64,000 bases of DNA from Scedosporium boydii (lineage: Eukaryota > Ascomycota > Sordariomycetes > Microascales > Microascaceae): positions 1-64,000 of the forward strand of contig NJFT01000091.1 in NCBI GenBank assembly GCA_002221725.1, given 5' to 3'. Of the stretch, positions 11,003 through 22,310 are shown piece after piece. The stretch's first letter is position 1. Each line of letters starts with the position of its first letter. The notes beneath the pieces are model-generated. The model did no database searches. It was not told where the DNA came from and worked only from the letters and a program-made list of their open reading frames with translations. The position numbers and the translations under genes were made by a program.

Positions 11003-12304
11003 ATGCTCTCTCCACGATCGATAGTGGCTGCCGGGCTCGCCTTTGCCTCCGTCGTCGTTGCCACCCCGCCTCCTCCACCTAATTACCCGCCGCACTGCCC
11101 CCACGAATGTGTGTTCGACGTGACCGTGACCGAGACTGTCCACGTTCCTCAGATTGTCACCGAGACGGTTCATGTTCCTCAAATTGTGAAGGAGACTGTA
11201 CATGTTCAAGTTCCGGTCCATGTTACCGTCACGTCAGTCCTTGAGAAGATCGTCACTAAGACGGACGTCCAGAGGCAAGAGGTTACCAAGGTTGTCACGA
11301 AGACGGATGTTCAGAGGCAGGAAGTCACCAAGGTCGTCACCGATATCAAGACCGCCATCGAGACCAAGAATGTCGTGCAGACTAAGGAGGTTACCAAGGT
11401 GGTTACTCAGCCCGTCACACAGGTCGTTACCAAGACAGATGTGAAGAACGTGGTTCAGACCAAAGAAGTTACCAAAGTCATTACCCAGCCTATTACGCAA
11501 GTCGTTACGAAGACGGAGGTCAAGAACGTGGTTCAGACTAAGGAGGTCACTAAGGTGGTTACTCAACCCATCACCCAAGTTGTCACCAAGACAGACGTAA
11601 AGAACGTGGTCCAGACGAAGGAGGTCACCAAGGTCCTCACTCAGCCTATTACGCAAGTCGTCACCAGGACGGACGTCAAGACCATAGTCCAGACCGAGGT
11701 CAAGAACGTCGTGCAAACCGAAGTCAAGAATGTCGTCCAGACCGAAGTCAAGAACGTGGTCCAGACTAAGACGGAGGTCCAAGATCGGGTGGTCACCGTC
11801 CCGGTTACAGTTCCTGTGAACGTTCCCGTCACCGAGATCAAGACCGTCAAGGAGACCGTCCAGGTCCCCGTCAAGGAGACTGTCCAAGTTCCTGTCGAGA
11901 GAGTAGTCACCGTCACCGCAACCGTGTGCGAGACGGCAAATGCAGGTGCGGGCATGGCCCACGAAACGCCTCCGGCCCACGTCGTTCCGCCTGTGCACGT
12001 TGTTCCACCCGTACATGTCGCTCCGCCTGTGCATGTCGCTCCGCCTGTCCACGTCCCGCCAGTGGTCCACGTTCCTCCTGCAGTCCATGTCCCTCCCGCC
12101 GTCCATGTTCCGCCGGTCCACGTTGCTCCTGTTCAGAATCAGCACAACCCCATCCTGATCGCGGTCCCCATCAACGGCGGCCACCACGTCATTCCTCCTG
12201 CGCACCCCACCGCCGCCGGTCATCCCGTGGTAGTTACTACTACAGAGGTTGCGGAGGCGGCGACCGCGTATCCTACTAGGCCAGCCTACAGGCCACGGAG
12301 GTAG
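11003..12304 (+). CDS. Secreted Val/Thr/Lys tandem-repeat protein
   Basis: Single exon, 433 residues. The signal peptide covers about residues 1-20 (M-L-S-P-R-S-I-V-A-A-G-L…V-V-A). A Pro-rich C-P-H-E-C segment follows, then a long run of T-E-T-V-H-V-P-Q-I-V and V-V-T-K-T-D-V motifs. The core is about four copies of a ~26-residue unit built from K-N-V-V-Q-T-K-E-V-T-K and T-Q-P-I-T-Q-V-V-T-K-T. Then come shorter T-E-V-K-N-V-V-Q units, V-P-V-T-V-P-V runs and a P-P-V-H-V repeat (about 315-365). There is no GPI tail; the protein ends basic (R-P-R-R). The regular alternation of hydrophobic and Thr/Lys residues suggests beta-strand stacking. I know no named family; a surface or wall matrix role is inference. 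Confidence 0.85.
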   Translation: MLSPRSIVAAGLAFASVVVATPPPPPNYPPHCPHECVFDVTVTETVHVPQIVTETVHVPQIVKETVHVQVPVHVTVTSVLEKIVTKTDVQRQEVTKVVTKTDVQRQEVTKVVTDIKTAIETKNVVQTKEVTKVVTQPVTQVVTKTDVKNVVQTKEVTKVITQPITQVVTKTEVKNVVQTKEVTKVVTQPITQVVTKTDVKNVVQTKEVTKVLTQPITQVVTRTDVKTIVQTEVKNVVQTEVKNVVQTEVKNVVQTKTEVQDRVVTVPVTVPVNVPVTEIKTVKETVQVPVKETVQVPVERVVTVTATVCETANAGAGMAHETPPAHVVPPVHVVPPVHVAPPVHVAPPVHVPPVVHVPPAVHVPPAVHVPPVHVAPVQNQHNPILIAVPINGGHHVIPPAHPTAAGHPVVVTTTEVAEAATAYPTRPAYRPRR

Positions 12305-13318
12305 ACATGTGAACTGGTTCTGGAGACATGAGAGAGAATAATACGTCAATGTTAGGGAGGAAAGCTAGAAGATCCTTTGTTCTGTTTCCCACCCCAATGA
12401 TTTAATCGAGGCAAACACCGAGAGCTGTGGAATATATTTATTTTTCCTATATACGTTATACATACCCTCCTACCTTCACTTCATCTATTGCTTAGACAGC
12501 AAACGAAATCAATCCCCTTACGGCCAATATATTTATGACCAATATATGAATCTCCGATGGGGCACTTTTCTTTTCTCTTTTATTCATTTTTCTACTTAAC
12601 TATATCCATCCTTTTTTTTTTTTTTTTTTCCTCCTTTCCGCGAGTAAATGGCGCCTCCGGACCGGGAGAGGACGGGGGATTAGATCTTCCCTTGCACCTT
12701 TTTTTTAGATGAATCGAAATGGCTTGGGTGTTTGAGTGGATATTTACTTAGATTCCTGGATACCCGAGCGCATAAGAATATATTGATGAACTATTTCTGC
12801 GGAGCTTTTTGTGTTTTGTGTGCCTTGACAAGAGGAGTTGTTTCTCAGTGCGTATCTGTTTCCGCGATTGGGTCAGCATCGAACGAAGTACGATGGAAAC
12901 TCTGGATCTGAGTAGAGAAGAGCAGAGCGAGGCACTGGGACTGGGCAAAAAATAGAGGGTTTTAAAAGGGAAAAAAAAGTAAAATTCTAGAAGTAAACTC
13001 GATGACGATCGGGACATAGGCATTCATTATGGGTTCGTCTCTTCTGCTTAATCTGGAATCCCTGCCTGAACTCCTTCTCTTTTATTTTTAGCAGCTTAGA
13101 CACAGTTCTCCAGAAAATTGGGCCGAATTGACAAGAGCCAGTTTTCATGTTCACCAGTTCTTTGCATGAAGCAATCGAGAGTGCTCTCTGGCAACGTATG
13201 TTCTGAACTCACGCCAGTGGAAAATGCCAGCCGTCACCACCTGCAAATTCCTCAATACTTTTTCAGCCCCTGGTCAATGATTTATAATTGACAATTAGAA
13301 GGCAGTTCGTAACAACTC
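12305..13318. other. Intergenic region
   Basis: 3' UTR and AT-rich spacer with a 20-nt T run near 12609. No gene seen. Confidence 0.5.
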
Positions 13319-13420
13319 GTCTTCTTAGCTCAGTCGGTGGAGCGCTGGTCTCATAACATGACCCGGAAGGGACACTACCGGGAGATCCAGAGGTCGAGGG
13401 TTCGATCCCCTCAGAGGACA
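13319..13420 (+). tRNA. tRNA-Met (CAT), elongator, with intron
   Basis: The acceptor stem GTCTTCT pairs with AGAGGAC and the discriminator is A. The D arm is GCTC…GAGC, the anticodon loop CT-CAT-AA, and the T arm GAGGG-TTCGATC-CCCTC. A ~29-nt intron sits just after the base 3' of the anticodon. The U-U pair at the base of the anticodon stem also occurs in other eukaryotic elongator tRNA-Met genes. Confidence 0.9.
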
Positions 13421-13493
13421 GTTCTTTTTGCTCTTAATCCCACCATTTTCCTCCCTTCATCCAAACATTTTGGTCACTGCCAAGTTCCCGTTA

Positions 13494-13496
<3 letters not shown>

Positions 13497-13544
<48 letters not shown>

Positions 13545-13560
13545 TTTTTTTTTTTTTTTT
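13497..13560 (+). repeat. 64-nt T tract with one G
   Basis: An almost pure T run lies between the two tRNA-Met genes, 76 nt after the first. It far exceeds a normal Pol III terminator and may be an oligo-A tail in reverse or replication slippage. Confidence 0.95.
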
Positions 13561-13642
13561 GTTTCTTTTTGGTTCCTTCCAGCCCCAGTCCCACAAAGCC
13601 GTACAAGATCCGTTAAGCTCGCTCGGTCAACAAGAAACACCG

Positions 13643-13745
13643 GTCTTCTTAGCTCAGTCGGTGGAGCGCTGGTCTCATAATCTTGACTCGAAAGAGACAC
13701 TTCCGAGATATCCAGAGGTCGAGGGTTCGATCCCCTCAGAGGGCA
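13643..13745 (+). tRNA. tRNA-Met (CAT), second copy, with intron
   Basis: The first 38 nt are identical to the copy at 13319 and the T arm is identical. The acceptor 3' strand is AGAGGGC, which adds a wobble pair. The ~30-nt intron differs at many positions from that of the first copy, while the mature parts are conserved, as expected for two functional duplicated genes. Confidence 0.9.
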
Positions 13746-14516
13746 TGATATTTTCTTGTTTCTTTTTGATGCAGGATAGTTTTTTTCTCCCCTCTTGCCA
13801 ATGGCGTTTTGACCATTGATTCCCATCCTTGGCTTTTCGGAATGCTCACGCGTTGGTATAACTTGAGCCGCTCTTCTTCCCCTTCCTATCGCCTCCGCCA
13901 CTGCTCTTCGAGGGCTTGGAAGAGCTATGTTTACCCTTACTACTGAACATACTGTATACTAGAACAGTTAATATACAGAGAGAGACGTTCGAGAGAAAAA
14001 TAAAATTTCCTACCTCCTTCAGAAGGTTTCACACTAAATTCGATGGACAATGATGAGTGTGGAGGTGTTGATGTCGGAATGCGGGGTTAGCTTGAGACGA
14101 GGACGCCAGGCCAGGGGTAAATGTTTGTTCATCACATGCTAAATATTCTCAGAACACGAAGTAGGTAAATACTTTACATTGAATGATTGGTGTTTGCGGT
14201 GTATTTGGAACAGCGTTTGCAGCAGCATTCACATTCTGTCAGTAACCTTTCCCATTTTAGCAGGATTTTATGGTGAATTTTGTCAATGAGTCTTAACGCT
14301 GGGGGTGCATTTCAGGATTGAAGACTCTTCGAGCTCCGGGGAAATTGTTAGTGAGTACAATATTTCCTAATTTAATTCGGCTTCGTAGAATGTGAAGGTA
14401 GATTAAGGTACTCTGCAGTACTTTAAGGGGATGATCGTAAATCCATTTAGGTTGCACGTGCGTCTCACTCTTTCTGATGCCGCAACGTCCATCATCTCCT
14501 CACCAAGTCTTCCAGG
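13746..14516. other. Intergenic region
   Basis: No gene seen. Probably the promoter region of the kinase-like gene at 14517. Confidence 0.5.
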
Positions 14517-15978
14517 ATGAGAGACTACATCGTCGAGGATAAGGCTCACAAGGCCCGCGCACAATTCATACAGTCTATTGATTCCGAGACTATCCTCCGC
14601 CTTGCGTCATCATACCATAACAACGATTCCTGCAAGATATTTCAACCAGTAAAACATGGTAGCTACAATATATGTTTCTTCGTCGAGTTCGACAACGATC
14701 GATGGGTCGTCCGGCTTCCCATTCCAGACAGAGTCCCTTGGGCCGATGAGAAACTGGAGGTTGAAGTCGCGACAATGAAGTGCGTCCTCTTGGCCCAGGA
14801 ATCGGCCGTCGCGAGCCGTCGCGACCTCTGCAGCTAATGTATTCTAAATTAGATACGTCGGAGATAACACGACGATTCCTGTCCCAAAGATACACGCGTA
14901 TTCCTTTGCTCGAGATAGCCCTATCCGGTTAGCTTTTATTATCATGGACTACGTGCAGGGCAAAAATCTTCAAGAGTTGGGGTTTCCGACGAAAGACTAT
15001 GACCTCTGGAACTCTGGCACAACACAGCCGACCCGGGCGAGGAGGGTCATGTACGAACAACTCGCCGATTTATACATCCAGCTGCGCGGCCTAGAGTTTC
15101 CCGAGATTGGCGCTCTTGGCTTGCCTACCGATGGTGATGAATCAGCTATCCGAGTACTTCACCGGCCGCTTACGATCGAGGTTCTTCTTCAACACGACGA
15201 GGGTTTAGAACCAACGGCCATGTTCCCGGAGAAGAAGATCTTCCATACCGCAAGTGAACACGTAGAGGCTCTCCTGTGGCTTGGCGATAATCTTCTAGAA
15301 AAGGGCAAGAATTCCTTCGTTGATCAGCGAGGTTCCAGAGGGCTGTATGCCACCCACGGCTTCCGACGGTTCGTGACAGAGCGCTGGGTCGATCCAGCTC
15401 TCGAGAACGGCCCATTCGTACTGATGCACGGCGACCTGGGTATTCAGAATCTTCTCTGGGATGACGATTTAAATCTCGTCGCTGTCCTAGACTGGGAGTG
15501 GAGCAGCGTCGTTCCATTACAGTTTCTCGTACCGCCACCGTGGCTCTATTCCAATTCGATCAGTCTCCTTTGCCATGGCCAGGGATTATACAACCAAGAA
15601 GTGGCAACGCTCTATTCCATCGTACGTCAGAAATCACACCGTCTGGACTGGTCTAAGATGCGAAAATGGTGTCATACTCTGATCGTATGTGCCTTGCTTC
15701 GCCCCGAGTATGTATTTGATACATATTGGAGCTTTATTAGTTATGATTTAGTCGGGTTTAAACCTTTCACGCCCGAGAAGTACAAGAAGTATGACAAGAT
15801 CGTCTCTGGTTGGCTTGATTCGTTTATGGACGATGAACGAAAAGCTTTCCTGGAAAGGAAGAAGAGGGAGCAGGAGGAATACCTAACAGCAGAGGATGCG
15901 TACTTCGAGGAGACGTCGACGGCGGCGTCACCAACGGTTTGTGACTCGCTGTCACCTGCTGGAAATCTAGAATCATGA
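14517..15978 (+). CDS. Aminoglycoside phosphotransferase (APH)-family kinase-like protein
   Basis: Exons 14517..14779 and 14853..15978 give 462 residues; the intron has donor GTGCGT, branch-like GCTAATG and acceptor TTAG. The N-lobe shows G-S-Y-N-I-C-F-F-V-E-F and W-V-V-R-L-P, followed by a conserved-looking I-P-V-P-K-I-H-A-Y-S. The catalytic loop is H-G-D-L-G-I-Q-N-L-L-W and the metal-binding segment V-L-D-W-E-W. These are the Brenner and D-x-W motifs of the APH/choline-kinase fold. The C terminus is Lys/Glu-rich. Such proteins are very common in filamentous fungi; the substrate is unknown, and drug resistance should not be inferred. Confidence 0.88.
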
Positions 15979-16944
15979 GCATCCACGACATCACTATCGC
16001 AGACATTGCCGTCTATGGACTGCCCGCTCGGAACCCACCGTCATACTGCGTAACCTTTAGGACGAGACGGTACCACCGAATATCCTACCCTACAAAGGGC
16101 CGCGCGACTGCTCAAAGAGAGCCTTGAAGCGAAACCACCTGCACCTGTTCTACCTAAGCTCGACCACTCCGCCGTCGAACCCGCAATGCGGTTTAGTGTT
16201 GACAACATAAGCCGCAAGCGAGGCTTCTAAATCTGTTGTTTTCTGGTACTTAAAGGGCCTAAAACCCTTCAACCCACTTGATCCGTCAGGATCGGTGCAG
16301 CTGGTCAATGTATCACGGACTTCTGGGTCGGGCCTCAGAAGCGCCAATTCAGCCCAGCTCACTACAACCATCTAACTTCGCCAGAGAAACTATTAGATGA
16401 CATTTATCTACTCGTGGGAACAAATGAGGCCAACAGTGTCAGACGAGGAGGATGCGTCCGGTTCGATTCTAACTATCATCTCAGACCTACCAAGGTAATA
16501 TGTTCAATACCAACCGAGTTAACGATTTTTTGAATTCTTCCATGGCTTGGGGAATCGGTCCAGAGTGGCGGAAATCGCGGAAAGAGGGCTCCCGGTGGGA
16601 AAGGGTAATGTTAATAGCCAACCGATAAATTCGACCATATCGATTCGCATGAATGTTTTCCATCTCCATCTACAATTGCGAGCAGTCTTGCCAACTATTA
16701 CTCAGTGCTTCCAATCCTCGCTTCTGAAGGCTGGGGCGGCCCTCTTCTGCCTGGTCAGTGCACGGACCATCTACGCAATGCGACCAGAGGGTGAAAGCTC
16801 GACGTCAACTTCAACTTCGAGCTTGCTTTAGCCAAAGACCCACTTGATGTTTTCCACACTCCAACCCACCATCGCCTCGTGCGAAATCCTTCCATCCACA
16901 GCCTCACCCTCTCCGATCATCTCCCCCTCAAACAATCCACAACC
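15979..16944. other. Intergenic region
   Basis: No gene supported. Short frames on both strands show no family features. The last part is the promoter of cyclin H. Confidence 0.45.
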
Positions 16945-18272
16945 ATGGACGCCATAGAAGACATCCGCTACCGCCAATCCACCCAATTCCGCATCTGGTC
17001 CTACTCTCGCTCCAAGCTCGCCGAGCTCCGCGCCAAAACAAACGCCCTCGCCACCACCCACATCACGAACCGCCTCGCCTCCGCCCAAGATGGCCAGCCC
17101 TTACCCGAATTCCTGACGCCGCAGGAAGAGGAGAAGCTCCTCAAGTTTTTTACTGTGGAGTTGTTGCGCGCCGCGGCCTTTTGCGAGCTGCCGACCGAGA
17201 TTAGGGCGACGGCGGCGGTTCACCTGAGGCGGTTTTACGTGACGAATTCGGTTATGACGTATTCGCCGACGGAGTTGTTGAAGACTTGTTTGTTTTTTGG
17301 GTCCAAGGGGGAGGGGTTTTATACGAGGCTTTCAAAGTGAGGGAAATATATTCTGACTTTTTTCGTCAGAGTCGAGGCTAATGAGATGCTTTGGGTGTGG
17401 ATAGATTCGCCGAGAAGTTCCCAAACACGACGGCTGAAGAGGTTGTCGCGGGCGAGTTTCTTCTTTGCCAGGGTATACGGTTCTGTTTCGACGTGCGCCA
17501 TCCTTTCCGGGCCCTCGAGGGCGTTATACTAGAGCTGCGACGTCTCTATCCCGATGAGGTACTGCAACCTTTCGAATCTAACTCGAATCAAGACCGAACG
17601 GAAACTAACTCTCTTCACAGAGGTCGCGAATCGACAGAGTTCACGCCCAGGCCAGACACATCCTCAAGTTCAGCCCCCTCATTACCGACGCCTACTTCCA
17701 CTATACGCCGAGCCAAATCATGTTCGCCGCACTACTCATGGCCGATCCCGAGCTGGCGGAGCGATTCATTCAACGATCTTTCGACTTCACTACCACCCAA
17801 GCTTCCGCCAACGGAAAGACCGAGTCGCCCGTAAAGCCAGATACAGAAGCACTTGAAGCTCTACAAAGAAAGATCGTCCAGACCATCAAGTCGTGCAGAG
17901 AGCTGCTCGAGACGGAACCGCCTGAGAGGATGGATAACTACTGGGGAACAGTGCGTCTCTTGATACTTTTGCCCTGCCCCTCTACCCCCCACCACTTGTT
18001 ACTAACCAAACTGCCCCACACAGGCCGAGTGCAACAAGGAGATACGCCCCTTACTACGAAAGCTCAAGAAGTGCCGCGATCCCGATAGGGCCGACCTCGT
18101 GGCTCTTCAGAGAGCTAGGCGGGAACAGGCGGTGAGAAAGGACCGCGCTGTCAAGGCGGAGGACGACGGTTCGGTCTTTGGCGGTGGGCTTTCCGATGGG
18201 GCGCAAGCGAGGGAGGCGAAGCGTAGGAAGGTGGGCGGAGCTTTGGAAGATCCGTTTGGACCTGCTCTCTAA
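16945..18272 (+). CDS. Cyclin H (TFIIH/CAK cyclin subunit)
   Basis: Exons 16945..17336, 17405..17558, 17621..17950 and 18024..18272 splice in frame to 374 residues. The start M-D-A-I-E-D-I-R-Y-R-Q-S-T-Q-F-R-I-W is typical of cyclin H, whose N terminus contains the same Y-R-x-S-T-Q-x-x-x-W pattern. The first cyclin box carries Y-S-P-T-E-L-L-K-T-C-L-F-F-G, the second F-R-A-L-E-G-V-I-L-E-L and Y-T-P-S-Q-I-M-F-A-A-L-L. The last exon is Lys/Arg-rich. Cyclin H activates Cdk7/Kin28 in the CDK-activating kinase of TFIIH, acting in transcription initiation and cell cycle. Start chosen at the first ATG giving the conserved N terminus. Confidence 0.9.
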
Positions 18273-18829
18273 GGAGGACTTGGGAGAGGATAATGTGCGG
18301 CGGCGCTGGAGTGTGGTCAACGGATTTTTTTGAGGTTTTCTCTGTTCATATTCGGCTCTTCTTGGAGGCGTGTCAGGAGGGAAGGTTTGGGTTTGTATGA
18401 TAAATGTGTATGTGTATACGATTACCGAATTGCAATATACCCAGTCAATTCCAGCAGTTTATCTTCATCCTCGTTACGTTTTCGGCGTCTGACATGTTGT
18501 TTTCGTGTCGTCCTGTTGATTTCACCAGGGAGGAGGGTCTCAGTGACCGCTTACTGGCAAAGAACAATGGAGCGTTGCTGTCATGACCAAACATTCGAAA
18601 TGGCGAGGAAACATCAAACTAAAGAGGAGAGGAATTACAAAGGGACGTATTCTCGAGTTTGTACATGCCTGGTCCTCTTTCTCCCCGCCCATTTCTCATT
18701 CCAAAGCTAACGGACCTCTTAACGCCAGCTAAACATTACCCACTCAACAATAATCATCGCTCACATCAAGTCTTACCCCGAGCTACGTATTAAAAAGCGA
18801 TAAGGGTATTCCGAAATTGACTGAAGGCA

Positions 18830-19686
18830 TTGGTTTACCTTGGGGCATGGGCTTCACAAGAATTGGAGGAACTCCACCTCCCAATCACGGACGGAGAAGT
18901 TCAAACTGAAAACACAAGAATTTGTTTCAACAAGAGAGACTTTATTCCTACAAGAAGAGTTGAGCTGCCTGCAATACTTGTAGATTTATTGAGAATGTAC
19001 CCGAATCGAGTTGTTTCTTCTAAGCTCTGATTGTGGGAGTAAAAGATCATCACGTTCCGGCTGATGCAGACAGGCTTGGACGACATTCTGGACGGGTTTC
19101 AGTATGGTATATCTTGGGAGATGTTTAAAAGTTCGTCGAGTTTCTTTCGTGGTTGTTTGCTTTTTAGGGAATGGATCAAGCCCGGGAAGAAATGGTTGTG
19201 CTTGTTTTTGGAAGGTTGCTGTTTAGGGCCACTTGTTACTGACTCCTTACATGTCCCCCTTCGTAAAAGCCATGGTGACAGTGTTGACAAGTTATTGGAT
19301 CTTGTGTTTCAAGTCTATATTTTCATTTTCGATGGATTAGACTCGACTCTTGAAGAGTTGAAGACGGCTTTGATACATCTTCAGCGAGAGAGGAAACCCC
19401 AGTCCAAGACGCCTTTGCAATGGGACCCTGCCGTCTTGAAGATTGTGAATTGCCACCTATTACACTAGAAACCATCATCCAGAATGCAATACCGAGAAGC
19501 AACGCTTACAGCCCCCATCGACCGGGACATTCCAGGTATTTTTGGCCCTCTTCTGTCCGTAATAGAATCACGGTAAGGACGAATGTCCAACTTTATGGCG
19601 GCGGCCTTCTGGTTGCCATCCGTATCGGCGTTGCACCCCTGACCTTTCCCCTCTACAAGCACTTGCTCCCCAACACACGCTTCTAA
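18830..19686 (+). pseudogene. Unrecognised coding-like fragments, possibly a broken or multi-exon gene
   Basis: Three plus-strand frames follow one another. 18830-19030 contains W-A-S-Q-E-L-E-E-L-H-L and R-R-V-E-L-P-A-I-L-V-D-L-L. 19064-19468 contains L-D-D-I-L-D-G-F-Q-Y-G and a long Leu/Phe/Lys-rich stretch. 19420-19686, in another frame, extends from the end of the second. A weak intron (donor GTTGTT near 19010, acceptor GATGCAG near 19067) could join the first two; the last join needs a frame change. Composition looks protein-like but I recognise no family. Confidence 0.3.
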
Positions 19687-20233
19687 GGGATCATCACCAG
19701 AGACGCTTTTCCTTTCCGAATCCTCTGGTTGTGTGCACGCGGTTTTCAATCTTATAACGTGAACCGGTCCTCTGGCAGAGTATGATGTTGAGGCCAGGGG
19801 TTCCGCGCCTTAGTCTCCGTCTCTCAGAGCCGTCTGGTTGAGACTCTCCTCTCTCATACCAGTTGAGGGAACTGAGAACTTCCAATGTATTCCTTTATTG
19901 TCGGCGCATTCAATGATCAGGTCTATCAAGCTCCGCCACTATCGCAGACCAATCGATGGTGCGGACCCAGCCACCTCTAGGCCTTCTCTTGATATTGATA
20001 TGCATTTCCCGCAAGAGTCACCTCTTTCTCCCAGGCGTCGTGTGGATAAGAAGGGCAGAACTGTTATATAAATACCCAGTATTGTCCCGATGTTCAACTT
20101 CGAACGATAGTTTCTTTCCCTGTTGAAGCCTGGGGGTTCTGAAAGGCCTCCCGGTATGCAAGCCAAACAGAGCGGGAAAGTCAAGTCATAGGGCTAACTG
20201 CGGAAAGCGTCGCCTTATGCGTAAGTCTCTGTC

Positions 20234-20476
20234 TCATTCTAAACACTTCGTTGAGGCTGACTCTGCTTCGCCCAATGGCGTTGTGCGAGTTGCTTTTCCT
20301 CCATTCCAACCTCGAGAATATTCGTCAAAAGGCAAGTAATAAAAGACTTGTGGTAATATCCTGCTCTCCGCCATCATTTTGGCTGCCTCAATGTGCTTCA
20401 AATCCAGGCCAGTATCTTTGCTGAACTTCTTGGCGGTTGATTCATACACCATGTCTTTATACCTTGCCCGAGCCAC
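20234..20476 (-). CDS. Unrecognised coding-like exon
   Basis: An 80-codon minus-strand frame with charged, helix-like composition (Y-K-D-M-V-Y-E-S-T-A-K-K-F-S-K then L-K-H-I-E-A-A-K-M-M-A-E-S) and a terminal acidic tail. No signal peptide, no known family, no firm start. It may be one exon of a larger gene or a relic. Confidence 0.25.
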   Translation of the reverse strand: MARARYKDMVYESTAKKFSKDTGLDLKHIEAAKMMAESRILPQVFYYLPFDEYSRGWNGGKATRTTPLGEAESASTKCLE

Positions 20477-21369
20477 CTTCGGACCGGTTCAATACTCATT
20501 ATATTAAACGGCGGACTAATTGGGATTGAAAGGTGACTAGGCCGGGTACTACGGCCAATGTTGGTCTTGGGCAGTCTTGGGCAGTGTCAACGGTGAGGCG
20601 ACGTTTTGAGATTCTTCGGTCGGAAAGTAATGAAGGGACTTCCCGGCCCGCGTCCAATATAATGTTGGTTAACTCTTTTTAAAATAGGAAAGACCTTCAA
20701 AAACCACCCCCGCAAGGGCAGCCGCGACGGTAACAACGGCCGTCCCACGTTTTATCCATTCTTTCTAAGAAGGAATGAGTCTGGCGGCGGCGGCGGCGGC
20801 GAGGCGGACCAGGGGACGAATTCTGCCTCTGCCGTAGAGAGAGTGCATATATATATATATAAATAAGACTCGAGGAGAAGTGCGCGGCCTCCCTCGGGCC
20901 ATTGACCTAGGACGAGGTGAATATATCTCTGCAGCCTTTTTGTTGTAGTGGAAACAATCCAGGGTGATGTAGAATATATATTGTTCGCGATGTTGGACAT
21001 TGTTCTTAATGGGCGGAGAGAAGTTGGGATGGAAAATGTGAGCTCGAGGATGGAGAAAAAGAAACTGATGGGTCAAGATGAAGTTGGTGGATGGAGAAGT
21101 CGAGCTCGACAAAGCTAGCGCATACGGTGGTGTTCTGCAGACCGTCACCGACGAGTAAATTTCGCCCTATTCGGCCACGGAACCCATCATCGTTCTAGAA
21201 TATAATTTTCCTTAGAAGTCGGTTTTGTTACTCGTTGGCTACGGACTCCTTTAGGACATTTAGTTTAGGCGTGACCAAACGTCTACGCCGCTCTGGTCCT
21301 TAATTGCCCAGCTCATCTTCGGAGCTTTCTGCGGCCTTTAGGCATAAGGGGATCACCGTCAGAGCTGTC

Positions 21370-21410
21370 GGCAGCTCGGGACATTCGTCCGGCCATACGA
21401 GGAGATCCAT
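21370..21410 (-). repeat. Dispersed 41-bp segment, copy 1 (M-D-L-L-V-W…E-C-P-E-L-P)
   Basis: About 37 of 41 bases match 26540-26580. Read on the minus strand, both copies begin with ATG and encode M-D-L-x-V-W-x-x-E-C-P-E-L-P. In this copy the frame runs only 36 codons. It looks like the N terminus of two paralogous genes. Confidence 0.6.
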
Positions 21411-22189
21411 TTTTCCCCGCTTAATGACGCTGTCAAGGATCGTTGGCGGAAGAGGTTTTTCGCTTATACCACTCTTGGACGGGCGAAATCAAGTCGGAGA
21501 GAGCGACCGACCTGAGTGCGATCCGTCGTATCTTGGGTCAACAGAGAGCGTAATATACGAGGTCAGCTCGTGTTGTATTCTAGATCCACCAATGATATAT
21601 TTATAAAAGGCCGAAGTTGATGGCTTGGAAGAGATGATAAAAGAGAGAAACAGGGTGCAAAATAATACGACGAAAGAAGGCCAGATTCGGAAGAATCATC
21701 CTGGGATTTCCTCAATCCCTCTGGACCTAGGCCACCTTGCTATTGTTACCGTTCGTAGTTGAATAGCGCCACATCCTGTCACTCCTCTTTCTCGGTCGTT
21801 GACTTCGGACAGGGCGCGGAGCTTCCACCTGGAGTGGCATAACCAACTTCTTCGGGACTTTAGCTTCCTGGTATATAGAGGGCGTGTTCGCCGCGTAGAG
21901 GATGCCACCGTTAACGTGAGCTAGAACAGGCATCCGATTCCGCCCAGACATGGCCGAGTGAACTCGTGAGCCTAAGTGAAACAGCTGCTGGACATGACAT
22001 GCCTCTTTACGCATGACTGGAGGGAAAAAAAGAAGAAAGAGAATTCCATATACCACAGAGAGAGCAACACCAATCGTAGGACGTAGCGCTCCCGACTTGC
22101 GCCGTCCTGGGATCCTCCGGGAGCCGCATCGAGCCCCCCTGCCCTGCAATGATGGCGAACCACAGCCCCGGAACCCGAAATCTGTTGTC

Positions 22190-22310
22190 GACCAGAGTTC
22201 CAGTTTCTCCCGGCTGTCCCTTATCCCCTTTGTCCCCCTTGTCCCCCTTGTCACCTTATCTCCCTAGTTGCCGCCCACCCCAGGTGGCCCCTGTTCTCCC
22301 AGCGGTCCCT
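22190..22310 (-). pseudogene. Broken collagen-like (Gly-X-Y) repeat array
   Basis: On the minus strand one frame reads G-P-L-G-E-Q-G-P-P-G then meets TAG (22264-22266). Shifting one base gives G-D-K-G-D-K-G-D-K-G-D-K-G-Q-P-G-E-T-G. Together these make a Gly-X-Y tract of about 13-15 triplets interrupted by one stop and one frameshift. Sequence after the tract stays open for a while (V-D-N-R-F-R-V-P-G-L-W) but shows no known domain. Collagen-like proteins occur in some ascomycetes, for example insect-pathogen surface proteins. Here the gene appears dead. Confidence 0.5.

Noticed and set aside
11234..12349. 371-codon minus-strand frame
   Set aside because: It is the antisense shadow of the Val/Thr repeat protein; codon bias of the repeat keeps the opposite frame open.
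14517..15978. Antibiotic-resistance gene
   Set aside because: The APH fold is widespread in fungal proteins of unknown substrate; nothing in the sequence indicates drug modification.
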